From: Asterias amurensis
Taxonomy: Eukaryota > Echinodermata > Asteroidea > Forcipulatida > Asteriidae
DNA length: 64,000 bases
Assembly: GCF_032118995.1 (NCBI RefSeq)
Contig: NC_092650.1
Span: forward strand, 23,694,001 to 23,758,000
Reading direction: 5' to 3'
Within the stretch, counting starts at the first letter, position 1, and each line of letters opens with the position of its first letter. This document shows positions 41,663 through 53,600 of this stretch, in pieces. The notes beneath the pieces were generated by a model. That model did no database searches and had not been told where the DNA came from. It was given only the letters and a program-made list of their open reading frames with translations. The position numbers and the translations under genes are program-made.

Positions 41663-41917
41663 CCTATCCAAACCTGATCCTTTATGTTTATAGTGAACAT
41701 TTTAGGCAATGCACATTGGCCAATTTTTTGTAATACAATGTTGACTCCCTAAATGACAGACAGCCCGCATGTAATTTAGGGTGTCACCGTGTGTCTACGT
41801 CTCCGCATGGAGTTTTGAAAATTTTACGATACGCAAGCATATCAGGTATTTCATTTCTGATAGCCATGAAAAGCTGATATATAGGAAAACTGCCAACTTA
41901 GTGCTAGACTTACTCTA

Positions 41918-42035
41918 TGATTGGTAGAGCCGGCACATTATTCAGGAGGCCGCAGGGTCAATTTTCCTTTGTTTGCACAAAATTACATGTTAATTTATCC
42001 AGTCAGTTCCCCTTGTGGTATATTACTTGAACAAA
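41918..42035 (+). mobile_element. SINE (TTGGTAGAGCCGGCAC family), copy 1
   Basis: GATTGGTAGAGCCGGCACAT to TTATCCAGTCAGTTCCCCTT and GTGGTATATTACTTG matches 45186-45322. Confidence 0.6.
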
Positions 42036-42847
42036 ACTATCATAGGAGCTGAAATTATAATTTGGTTCCATTGAAGAAGAAAAAAAACGGTTTTGAGAAA
42101 ATCACTATAAATCTTCACGCAATTTTTCTTTTCATCTTGTGCATTATGCTAAACAGATGTCGCTGCTTTTCCACAGAGCTGTCAACCGTGATCAGAAAGA
42201 AATATCATAATATATCATAACATAGCAAAATATGTCAAATGTAAGATACATTCCACCACATTCTTAAACTTTTTGAGAGAAGGGAAAACTAGAACTTGAA
42301 CATTTGTAAAATTTATTTCCATTACAAAACCTTATAATGTTAGTCCCTTGCCTGAAAAAAAGTTATTGATGCAAATAAAAAGTTTGGAAGTTGGCAGGAA
42401 CAGACTATAGCCCAAGGTTTACTTTGGTACAAACTATTCAATTAATTTGTGGTGATATTGGTAATCCGCAATTGGCTCCCGGCAGTCGCAGACTGGAGGG
42501 CTACAAGCACATGTCTAAAGACCATGGGCTAAGAGCCAAAAATAATTATATTTATAAAAGAGTTTAATTTCGTTGTTCACTTCTGGGCGTAACCCACGTT
42601 AAATTGAAGGTAAAAATACAAAATCTTGAGTGGCAGTTGATCTCTTCGACAGTAGTTCTTTTAGTTTTCGAAATGGGTAAAAAAAATTGTGAAAAGACAA
42701 TTTGAACTTTATAAGTGGACTTCCAGCCATTTCCATCACACCCTGACCAGATTTGCCAGATTTCCACCACTTCCGAAAATCAAAACACATGGACATAATG
42801 TCAATGATGTTTATTTGCAGTTAGGATAGTGGTTTGATTACCACAAC

Positions 42848-42958
42848 TCAGGCCTGATACTTCACAAGGCAACAAAGGCGATTACCTCCATGCCCCCCTG
42901 GTTATTGCCTTGGTGCCCTTGAACTAATTCATTAAAGAACCAAACATACAGGCGTGGC
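42848..42958. mobile_element. CTTCGTTTTTGAAAGGGC-type MITE, shortened
   Basis: CAGGCCTGATACTTCACAAG, TACCTCCATGCCCCCCTGG and ATTGCCTTGGTGCCCTTG. The right half is mostly lost. Confidence 0.65.
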
Positions 42959-44045
42959 AACTACGAAGGTTAGAGTTTGAGATGCCTTACCAGACTTTAA
43001 GTACATGTTATTGTTGTCAAAATGTTTTAAAAAGTTTGGTCAATAATACCATGGAGGAATAAAGCGAAGGAGTATGAACGGCCCGCCAAACCGCAGAGTA
43101 ACAAAAGAAAACCCTTACAATAGCCCCTGTCTGACCAGTGGAAAAAGATAGGAGACCTCCTGCAGGACGTTACATAAGTGAGCGCGATTAAATCTCTTTG
43201 TACAGAGGCGTGGTACCACCACTCTGCACTGTTGCCTTCATGTAAAGTTGAATCATTAGAGACAAAAATTGTGAATATACACTTCTTCATTACCGTTTGT
43301 GGTGTTTTCATGGAAATATCATAGCATATTTTTACATTTTTTGCAACTTTCCGGTCACTAGCGGTGGATCAAAATTTGGGTATAAGCACACGAGGGTGGT
43401 TGGTATTCAATTGTGTTCATCGTTTAGGTGTCCGATAGCGTCCAAAAATGTTATCGCGTCTCACAAAAAGTAGTTTTTCCTTTATTATATCCATACGACA
43501 AACGACCCCATAGTTTGGTGAAGAACCAAGTGCGCACGCGCAAACTCACACACGCCAGGTCGCCCATTGTTTGGTATGTGGGTGATTACGAGGTGTCGTT
43601 AAACGACCGCGATACCGCGGGTTTGACTTTTGAAGTCCCTCCATTTGAACTCCTCTTCATTACTCCACGATAATACTGTTCTTAATTTTGATTTGAGAGC
43701 ATGCAAAGTATATGTACAAGAACAATCGCCATTATGTCTGTCTACAATGCAGTAAAAAACTTATACTTTTCTTCTTGTTAGCGCCCTGAGCATACCTTGG
43801 GTGGGTTATGTTTTTGGGCATTATAAATGTCCTCATTATTATTATTATTATTATTATTATTTTCAAAAAAAATTCTGTAGAAACAGACAATTTCTCCTAA
43901 AATGTCATTTTTATGGATACTTAGAGGTCTGTTCTAATTGCATAATTTTCAATCACTTTTTATCTTTGATCCATCGTTTATTGTAGGCAGTTCAAGCTTT
44001 GAAGGGACCGTTGATTCTTTCAATGACCTATGGGATGAACTACCT
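42959..44045. other. No gene recognised
   Basis: Includes an ATT triplet run near 43836-43862. Frames at 43027-43311 (minus) and 43428-43673 (plus) show no domain I know. Confidence 0.4.
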
Positions 44046-44411
44046 AAGGGCCAAACTTCATAGAGCTACCTAAGCACAAAAAGTAGCTAATACCCCCCAT
44101 CACACCGAACTCGCTCTCACTACATTCTGAAAAATGTAGTCTCGGTTCAAGACAATAGTAATATGTGCCGCGAGCGGGGATCACGATAGTTGAGTTAAAT
44201 GTAAATAACAACGTCTACACCAAGACCACATTCTTCAAAACACAGTGAGAAAAAGTTGAGTGCGATGGGGGTATCAGCACAATAAATTCATGCTTACCAG
44301 GTTACCAGCCAAAAAAACACGTCACATGCACCAACTTTGACTGGTTTACTGCCTATTCTTGCATAGCACAAACTTGGTCAGCCAAATTGTCTCTATGAAG
44401 TTGGACCCAGG
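44046..44411. mobile_element. Diverged GGGCCCAATTTC foldback
   Basis: AAGGGCCAAACTTCATAGAG and CTACCTAAGCACAAAAAG on the left, GTCTCTATGAAGTTGGACCC on the right. Confidence 0.65.
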
Positions 44412-44617
44412 ATGAAATAGTTAACAACATCAAAAGTCTCTCACATGGGAGGTGTGATTGTCAAGCTTTATATTACCTGATGACCGCCGGATCCCTCAAA
44501 CTTTAACATTCAGTTCCGACCTCATGTTAAAAAGGTGCATTTGAGTGGCAGTAAAGTTCGGTACGCACACATTTTGAGAATATAGATGCTGACAAAACAG
44601 ATGCGGTGTATTCGGTG

Positions 44618-47600
44618 TTAATATAAACAGCAGCTCCTCTTCTTTGGCTGTGTCCTTTGTCTCCTAAGCTGAACTGTGTCCGTAGAGTTGTACGGCAAGA
44701 CAGACTCTGCAGGTAACCGCTCACCTAGAAGACGACAAATAAACCCAAATGTTACATAGTTTTCAATACTTGTTTTGTATTTTTATCTAGTGCCATTTGT
44801 CAAGTGCCATTTGCCGTTAATATATGACAGCTGTTTTGATAAAAGTTTAATAATTGATTTTTAAATGTAGCACTTTGTTACAGCCCAACGACTGTATCAA
44901 AGTGCTTCTGACATTATTACCCCTGAGCACTGGGCCATTAATTTGATTCCTTAAACCATCTCAGCTCCCTGGGGAATATACAACCGGCTCCAAGCGAATC
45001 ATTCACTTAAACCATCTCTGCCCTCACAAGTACTCATTTTACCCCCGGGTGGAGAGAACTAATTACAGTTAAGCGTCTTGTTCAGGAACACAAGAGACAC
45101 AACTGGGATTCGAACCCCACATCCCGCTGACTTAACCACCAGATCTTAAGTCCGATGCTCTTATAGCACTCGGCCACGACACCCTACAGTTGGTATAGCA
45201 CCGGCACTTTATTCCAGAAGTTGCAGGTTTAAGTCCCGCTCTGGAGGTAAATTATTCTTGGTTCAACCACAAACAATTCAAAATTTACCCAGTCAGTGTC
45301 ACTTGTGGTTTATAACTTGATAACTTACTTATTTTGAGGAACAAATCTTTAATATTTTCAGCTGTTTTGGCACTTGTTTCTGTGAACACAGCGCCGATAT
45401 CTTGTGCATAGTCCATGGCTGTTCTTGTCTCCACTTCTCTAAGGTCAGCCATGTCAAACTTGTTCCCTGCGATGGCTATAACTATGTTCTCTGGGCCGTG
45501 CTGCTGGAGTTCTCGTATCCAATCCCTGACCTTTACAAAAGAGATCTGAAGAACAAAAGCACAACATGTTTTTTTAAACTTTTTTTTCTGCTCACTCATC
45601 CTGGGCGAACTTTCACATATTATGTCTGACCATTGAATTTCACCCACCGTGGTTTTAAAAGAAACTGTGCCAGCCTAAAGTATGATATCATGTGGTCAAT
45701 GCATCTACACAGCAACCCTCCTACTGTCTGACCGTTATACCACACGTTAACTGTGGTTTTGAATGATATTTCTTATGCACGTCTGCATTATGATACCATG
45801 TGGTGAGTGCATCTACACAGTACAAAGTCAGCCCTCCTACTGTCTGACCCTTTAATACCACACTCTGTTGTTTTGAATAACATTATTCCACCATGGTGTG
45901 CTTTGGGAAGTGTGTTTTACACTAACCTAGTAGGCCTATAGAACTGAATGGGATTGACCCAGTATCTTACAAGAATGAGTACATACGCAGAGCACACTAA
46001 TAGATAATCACCTGACTTGTGATGTCATACACGATAACGGCAGCTGCTGCTCCTCGATAATACATCGGGGCGAGACCACGGTACTGAAATATAAACATGT
46101 ACCAATGATAAGCAATTTGAGACATCTGCAAATAAAGCACTATATACTGTACACCAAAACTATTATTTATTTTAAATACTTTCTGACCAGGCTGACTACC
46201 TGTGATTGTGACAGAGTATTGGATATGAGTTGGCTCCTTAATTGCAACAAAAATATAACAACTTGACTTTAATAGAGAAAGGTTTGAAAATCAATAAAGC
46301 TAAATATTTTTACCTTTTCTTGACCCGCAGTATCCCAGATTTGGAATTTGAATGATTTTTCTCCCACGGATATTGTTTTGGACATGAATGATGCACTGCA
46401 AAAAGAAAATATTAACTATTAACATAATCAGACAAACTAAATAGTCAATTTCATTGTACAAACAACTTTGTTCTGGAAATTTTCCTCATTAAGTAGTAAC
46501 AACAAGCCATTATTACAACAGGGAGAAAAAGAAAAAAGTGGTGATTACCACGGGCATGCTCAGTTTTCTAGCAGTTAAGACATCTCTCTAGAATACAGGG
46601 GGTCATGGGTTTGAATCTCGCCCAGGGAGCCTATAGTTTGTTTTACAACAGGGCTAAAAAAAAAGCACTGCCTAAAAAATTGGTTTAAGCAGTGCCGATT
46701 ATTATAGAGGGGCTACAGGGGGGTGAACCATATTTTTGTTTAGGTTAGTCCAGACTTGCCAACAGTGAAAAATATAGTTTCCTTTTGCTTTCCTCTTTTA
46801 AAACAAGCCGATGTTTAGCGCTCTTGCTATGCCATTTGCAAATTTTTATAAGATAATCTGACGCAAGTGTAAAAACAAATTGTCTGCGTGTAAATGGAAA
46901 AGTGTAACATTTTACGCTGTTAATTTAGATTCTCAAAACTCCAGAATGGGGTGGGGGGCACAGAAACCAATCACAACCCCCCCCCCCCCCCCCACCACCA
47001 TATCCTAGTTACACCATGCCATAAGGGTAAAACAGTTTCATAGCGTGGATTTTGGATTTCAAAATAACGGACTACTACCTAGAGGGTCTAGTTGTGATAT
47101 TGTTGATAACGTAACCCTCCTGGTTACATTATCGCAACCACCTAGGGTCTTACTCTTACCCTATTGTTGGAGGAATAGAGTCTTGGTATGAATCACAAAC
47201 AAAGCGCTGCACAATGCTGGACTTTCCTACTCCAGAGTCCTGAGGAAAAAACAAAATTATCTTTCAATTAAGAATGTAACTTCAAACAATGGCTTAGGGT
47301 AACCTTGATTGCCCAGCATCAACTAGTTGGTATAATGTAACCCTCCTCCCGACGGCGAAGGAGGGTTACGTTATCGCAACTAAGCATCAACTTGAAAGGG
47401 AACTTATTCGATGTTCAGCCTAAAAAATCAACAAGTGGTCGGAACAGCTGTCTCACCATGGTTGAATGAATCATACACGCAAAAACGCTTTGACCAATGT
47501 CATGACTTAGCTTAAACATGATTCTGGTCAAGGTCACCATAACATGAGCTTCAGATGAAGCGTGCCTAGTGCGTTTATTCCAAGTAGATCTGTGTGAAAA

Positions 47601-48017
47601 GTGCGTGTATTCGAGTTACTGAGCTGATTGAGGTTACTACAGTACAAGACAAAACAATGACCGAAGCTCAATCATACAGATACAGATAGAAGCTAGAACT
47701 TTAAAAAAGAATGATAATTTGAATTGTCAGGCCTTCTCAAAATCAGTCTAAATAAAACTCTAGAATAAAAATAAAATAATGTATTTCCTTCTCTCTACTC
47801 TGGTGGCTCTGACTGTCTGACTTGTGACAAAACTCAATCACCCTCAATTATGAACCAAATAAATCAACATTTCTCATAGTTTTCCCTAAATATTTCCGCA
47901 TGAAATTAAAAAAAACAGTAAAAGAGGTGTAGCAAAATGTAAAATCTGGGAAGAAGGGGCGGGGCCAAGAAGGAAACTTACCCCCAGCAAGCAGAGTTTG
48001 ACTTCTCGCATAGCCAT
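44618..48017 (-). CDS. RAB22A: Rab22/Rab31-type small GTPase
   Basis: Six exons on the minus strand: 47982-48017, 47160-47239, 46314-46395, 46012-46083, 45329-45545, 44618-44724 (197 aa; human RAB22A is 194). It is a Rab5-subfamily GTPase acting in early endosome and recycling traffic. Visible motifs: P-loop GDSGVGKSS (12-20), switch I region PTIGASFMSKT, switch II WDTAGQE (59-65), guanine-binding NKFD (118-121) and ETSAK (146-150). GASFMSKT favours Rab22/31 over Rab5. The C-terminus is basic and ends KKRSCCLY, a CCXX prenylation site, whereas human RAB22A ends at CC as I recall. All junctions are GT-AG and in frame. I cannot separate RAB22A from RAB31 orthology; one invertebrate gene may serve for both. 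Confidence 0.93.
44878..45184 (-). mobile_element. SINE with tRNA-Leu-like head
   Basis: Read on the minus strand it starts GTGTCGTGGCCGAGTGC with ACTTAAGATCTGGTGG (tRNA-Leu UAA-like anticodon arm) and a B box GGGGTTCGAATCCCAG. The body is AAGACGCTTAACTGTAATTA and CCAGGGAGCTGAGATGG. A truncated relative is at 15976-16125. It lies in RAB intron 5. Confidence 0.72.
45186..45322 (+). mobile_element. SINE (TTGGTAGAGCCGGCAC family), copy 2
   Basis: CAGTTGGTATAGCACCGGCA, GCAGGTTTAAGTCCCGCTC and TTTACCCAGTCAGTGTCACT to TGTGGTTTATAACTTG. It stops just beside the donor site of RAB exon 5. Confidence 0.65.
46577..46640 (+). mobile_element. SINE head fragment
   Basis: GCAGTTAAGACATCTCTCTA then CATGGGTTTGAATCTCGCCC: A- and B-box-like halves only. 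It lies in RAB intron 2. Confidence 0.45.
46976..46994. repeat. Poly-C run
   Basis: About 18 consecutive C on the plus strand after AATCACAA, in RAB intron 2. Confidence 0.85.
47103..47142. repeat. Small hairpin repeat (AACGTAACCCTCC family)
   Basis: GATAACGTAACCCTCCTGGT then TACATTATCGCAACC: a shortened copy close to RAB exon 2. Confidence 0.65.
47333..47384. repeat. Small hairpin repeat (AACGTAACCCTCC family)
   Basis: GTATAATGTAACCCTCCTCC and GGAGGGTTACGTTATCGCAA form the arms. Confidence 0.75.
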
Positions 48018-49339
48018 ATTGACTTTTTATTTCAGCAGCAGTTGCCTCCTCATGACCTCATCATAGATTACAACTCACCACCAAACAGGCAATACAAACA
48101 ACTTTAGTGAGTCAAATTACTACAGACAAATTAAACTTGTTGAGCATGAACAGATAAATATTTAACTTTCTTGGCAGTTCTAGCAAGTTTCAGTGATAAG
48201 GCAGACCCGTTTATCATCAGTGTTTCCGTTCATTGATTGTACACGGTGTAATTGGTGGTCTGGTACCTAGAGACAGCAACAGCTTATAAATTGTTGTCAA
48301 AGATTGAAACCATGGTCTCCGACTATTCAGATGTTGATCTTTGATCTGACAAATGTAACTTGCAGTTCGTGTCAATAAGTAACTTGTTCGTTGAGGTAGA
48401 ATATCCTGTTTTTGTGTATACTTATGAAAATGTTATGATATTTTATAGTTTTTCACTTTTAAAAACTGTTAATTATCACACACAAAAATTATAGCTTCAC
48501 GAACTGATTAATTTTTAAAATTAACTTCATCTACACGTTTTTGATCAATTTATCGAAGTTGCGAAAAATTAGTGAATCACTCGGGCATTGTTGAACACGC
48601 CCCCACACCAATTATGACAAAACTTTCTACCGCAATGAATAATTCAATTCTATAATTAGTAACTCTATGAATGATAGTAACTGGGGAAATTTAAATGAAT
48701 TATATAAAAGCAACACAGGTAATTATCATGGTAATTGTCTACACCACCCGCAACCCAAAATAGCCATGCCAGTATTTAGCAATTTGGCTTTCAATAACTT
48801 AGGCCCTTTTTTACAAGTACATTTTGTGCTTTTGTTATTTTTTAAAAACTATTCCTTCATTTAAAAAATGTAACACAAATTAAGCATTAATAATAATTAC
48901 CAGAACTGGGTTGTTTTTGCACAACATTGGTGAGAATGAAAACGTAAAATAAATGCTTCCATGGAAATAGTTTTGTCAGAAATGCCAAACTTTTAGGGAA
49001 ATATGTAAAAACAGGTCTAGGTTCCAAACCCAATGTTTGAAGACAGTGAAAAGGGGTGTTTTTCAATCTCTTTTTTGCAACTCAGATGACCAATAAGCTT
49101 TGTTGTACACATACTTCAAAAACCCAAAACAACCAAACATACTTCAGACGTAACTATGTAAACAACACAATCCAAACAGACACAAACTCCAAGATTTTTT
49201 TACAATTTCAATTCTAACATTTTATTTTGTTTTCAAATCAATGAGAATAACTACAGGATCTGAGTGAAGTCAACAATCAAACTGTGGTTTTAATTCAAAC
49301 TGTAGTTGTATAACTAAATCAAACACAGCACAGCATTAA
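48018..49339. other. RAB 5' flank, no gene recognised
   Basis: Upstream of the RAB start codon. Contains its 5' UTR and promoter, not delimited, and AT-rich sequence with no motif I can name. Confidence 0.4.
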
Positions 49340-49718
49340 AGGCAGTGGACACTATTGGTAATTACTCAAAATAATTATAAGCATAAAACCTTTCTTGGTG
49401 ACGAGTAATGGGGAGAGGTTGATAGTATAAAACATTGTGAGAAACGGCTCCCTCTAAAGTGCCGTAGTTTTTGTTAAAGAAGTAGTTTTCCACAAATTTG
49501 ATTTTGAGACCTCAGATTTAGAACTTGAGGTCTCGAAATCAACCATCTAAACGCACACAACTTCGTGTGACAAGGGTGTTTTTTTCTTACATTATCATCT
49601 CGCAAGTTTGATGATCGATTGACCTCAAATTTTCACAGGTTTGTTATTTTATGCATATATTGAGATGCACCAACTGTGAAGGCTAGTCTTTGACAATTAC
49701 CAATAGTGTCCACTGCCT
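49340..49718. mobile_element. TTAA MITE family A, copy
   Basis: TTAA lies at 49336-49339 and 49719-49722, with perfect AGGCAGTGGACACTATTGG ends. Confidence 0.9.
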
Positions 49719-49838
49719 TTAATATGGTTATTGATAAAAGAAATAAACATCATTAGTAATTGGAAGATGATAAAGGCCACAGAATTAACATGGACTTTCA
49801 TAGCCGTCATACTTTGTGTATTGGAAGAGGTAATGAGA

Positions 49839-50168
49839 CAGGGCCCAATTTCATAGAGTTGCTAAAGCACAAGAAGATGCTAATCACAACAAAATTATGC
49901 TTACCAAAGTGAGGTAACCAGCCAAACTACCATGTACATGTACCATTTGTGACTGGTATCCTGCTCATTTCTGCTAAGCAGAAAATTGTCAAGCAATGTA
50001 ATTGGAACCTGGGCCCAATGTCATCGATCCGCTTATAAATAGGAATAATTATTACCAGCCAAAAAATCATTCCTTGTGACTGTATCCTGCTTATATTTTT
50101 GCATAGCAGAACTTTTTTATTTTGTCACCATTTGCTGGTTATGCAGATCTCTGAGAAATTGGGCCCGC
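49839..50168. mobile_element. Two adjoining GGGCCCAATTTC foldbacks
   Basis: CAGGGCCCAATTTCATAGAG begins one copy. CTGGGCCCAATGTCATCG near 50010 is the junction, and GAGAAATTGGGCCC ends the pair. Inner TGCTAAGCAGAAAATTGTC is typical. Confidence 0.65.
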
Positions 50169-50644
50169 CAGTCCATCTAAAAGACTTATTTATTCAACAT
50201 TATATGACCGCATAGCCACAAATGCTTGATTCAGATGAGATTTTGACAATTTTGTTATAACCTGTATCTCATTGTTGTTTGACACCCTGTCCCCACTGTC
50301 TCAAACCTTTTCCGTTTATCCTAAATTAATGCAATCCTTCAAGCTTTTTTGGTAGTCTAGTAATTACCACATCACGATATCAATTTGTGAAAAATCCTAG
50401 TGTCGACTATAACTGAAAGGTATTATAAACATGTCATGTCAAACCCAAACTCAAGCTAAATTACCCTCCTGCACCTGTTTGCTTGTTACCTAACCTTTAC
50501 ATTTTCAACCAAGCAGGGAGAAGCAAACACCACAAGGTGAAACACAACGGATTGATTCAAGTAAAAGTAAAATGACTCCATAATTGTTATTTACAGGACA
50601 GTGATGTCATATCCTATTAAAGGTCAGAGGTCATATGTCATAGG

Positions 50645-53600
50645 TCACGAGGCTTGGGGTTTGTTTTGGTTAGCTCCCTGACCTAGAAGTTGCTTCTCTT
50701 CTTCCACCAGCTCTTCCCATCTGGTTTGCTCGGCCAAAACTCGCTTTTCTCGCCTTGCGAAGTAGGTCGGGTAGCGAGCTTTTTCTGACGGATGCCAGTA
50801 GTTCAGAACCTGTGGGAGAAAGTAAGTGCCAGACAGTAAGATTAATTCCATAAAACAATTTTCTTCTCATCTAGGTCTATAAATACAGGAATGCAACTGC
50901 TGCATAACAACAAAAGAGAGAAAAATGTTACCAGGCCTGTATGCTTCGTTTTTGAAAGGGCAAAGGCACCAAGGCATTTTCTCCTTGGTAAATATCTACA
51001 GGAGCATTTCAAGGGCATGAAGGCATATTCAGGGGGCATATAGACAATTGCCTCTGTTGCCTTCGTGGAGTATCAGGCCTGGTTACACACAGCAAGATGC
51101 TGTGTCATGTTTGTTTCATTTTCAAAGCATGACTTGAAAAACCCAAACCACAAAAATCAGCTGAAAAGCTGCATGCCTGTACAGCTGAAGCAGACAAAAC
51201 AAAAGTGGTTTCAGAATGTTCTGCTGGGGTGAACAAAATATCCTTTTTCTCTAAACACCACACATACATGTACTTCGTGGGGTGTTGTTTCTGAAATATC
51301 AACAGCTCTCCCATGCTCTTTACCAAGTTATTTTCCAAACAGTACGCGCTGTCCTTAAGTCTACATGGGATAACCAGGGATTATTTTAGCTTCATTTGAG
51401 ACGGTGTGCGCGATGTTAGAGCAGAATGTTGTCATTAATTCAAACACTTACCCATTCTGGAGCAGGGATATTGCGTTCATAGCGTGTTCCACCAGGAGAA
51501 TCAATGACTGAAAAGAAAAGACAAAAAAGAAAGTAATTTCAAGTTTTGAGATATCTTTGTTTGTACTACAAGAAACAAGTCTGTTGTGGTGTGTCCTTGC
51601 AGAAAGGTCTAGTTCACCGAACCCACGCTCTGGTGTGGTCAGCAGCAGAATGTGGGTTCGAATCCCAGTCATGAAACTTGTGTCCTTGAGCAAGGCCATA
51701 GGCACTTAACCATAGTTTAAAGGCAGTGGACACTATTGGTAATTGTCAAAGACTAGCCTTCACAGTTGGTGTATCTCAACATATGCATAAAATAACTAAC
51801 CTGTGAAAATTTGAGCTCAATCGGTCATCGAAGTTGCAAGATAATAATGAAAGAAGAAAACACCCTTGTCACACGAAGTTGTATGCATTAAGATGGTTGA
51901 TTTTGAGACCTCAAGTTCTAAATCTGAGGTCTCGAAATCAAGTTCGTGGAAAATTACTTCTTTCTCGAAAACTATGGCACTTCAAAGGGAGCTGTTTCTC
52001 ACAATGTTTTATACCATCAACCTCTCCCCATTACTTGTCACCAAGAAAGGTTTTATGCTAATAATTATTTTGAGTAATTACCAATAGTGTCCACTACCTT
52101 TAAATGCTGTTGACTTGTCCTCATGCAATGATTACATATAATATACACACGATACCAAGCCTGTATGCTTCGTTTTTGAAAGGGCAAGGGCACAAAGGCA
52201 TTTTCTCATTGGTAAAAGGCACCCTATGTAAACATTTTAAAATTTCTCCCGGAGCATTTCAAGGGCACCAAGGCAATGACCAGGTATGCCTGATATATGC
52301 TTTTCCTCAGAAATCCTTCTATATTTTCTTGGCCAAAATAAAGGATTCAGAAGGACTATAAAGTGCGAAGGCCCAAATAACAATTGTTTATCACCAGGGC
52401 CCAATTTCATAGAGCTGCTTAAGCACAAAATTTTGCTTAAGCAAAAAATTCATTGCTTAGTAAAATCAGATTACCGGCCAAGACTCCACTCAATTGTTAT
52501 GCTAAGTAAATAACAGCTAAATACTAGTCATAAGCAATGTATATGGCATGAAATTTTGGCCAGTAACATGTGTAAAATAAGCGAGCTATTTTCGTGCTTA
52601 AGCAAGTTTTTGCTTAAGCAGCTCTATGAAATTGACCCCAGTCAGGCTCTTCAATCTTATAAAACCCATAATAGTTGGTGTTGAGTGAGCGACACAAATG
52701 AGGGGGGGGGGGTACTAGAGGATTGAGGTCACATCTATAGGCAAGTTAATCTCATGAGTAGGGTTTATTATGTGTCACTAAAAATTTAAACCTTGCAGCC
52801 CACAACAGAAAACGAGTTGTTTGTTCTCACTTGCGGCTCTTGTTACATTCCGTAGGCTACTTACATATGTACGGCTGTGGATGCTGTTTTTGCCAAAGCT
52901 CTTCCTCTCCCTGTTGAAGAAGTCGGACTGCTTTCTTCATATCTGTCTCATTCTTGTGTTCATCAAACCTCGCCCTCAGCAGTGTGACCTCATAACGAAA
53001 GGTTGACCTGGAGTAAACAAAAACAATTGTTTCTTGAGGTCATTGTTTGAAACATAAATATTTGTAAATATTGATTGATGCAGTACAAAATGTAGGCCTA
53101 CACAGACAATTTCAGGAAAACCCGTGTTCACAAGTAAAAGTTAGTGACAATCTAGCTTTAACTTTCATTAAGACAAAGTGCAAAGTGTTATATAATTAAA
53201 AAAAAAAAAAATTATCTGAAAGTGAGAGCTCAACGATTTTTAATATATTGGGCGAAATCTTTGTTTGCCAACACAAATAAAACATGCATGGCTGTGGCAC
53301 AAATTTGACACAAACTACACAGTTTGCATAACTAATTTCCTTGGGAAAAGGATGTGGTTTACAGCATTGCTGTCAGAGCAGTTGTAGAACCCTTATCATC
53401 ACACTAGCGTACAAGAAGATTATGAGGAGTTTTGTATTATAATTATTACCCATAAAAATCAAATAAAACTGAGCTTGCATATGTAAATATTTCATGACAT
53501 GTGGTGAGAATTATGGTTGAACGACAAAGATTACTTGGTTCTCAAAGTTTGCACGGATAACTTTCCGTATGGCGCCAACACCGGCACTCATTTTTACAAA

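Noticed and set aside
43027-43673. Frames of 94 and 81 codons as lone exons
   Set aside because: I could name no family, and no matching splice partners were evident.
45100-45184. Possible tRNA-Leu (UAA) gene on the minus strand
   Set aside because: It keeps the tRNA-Leu-like anticodon arm and B box, but stems are broken and a SINE body follows.
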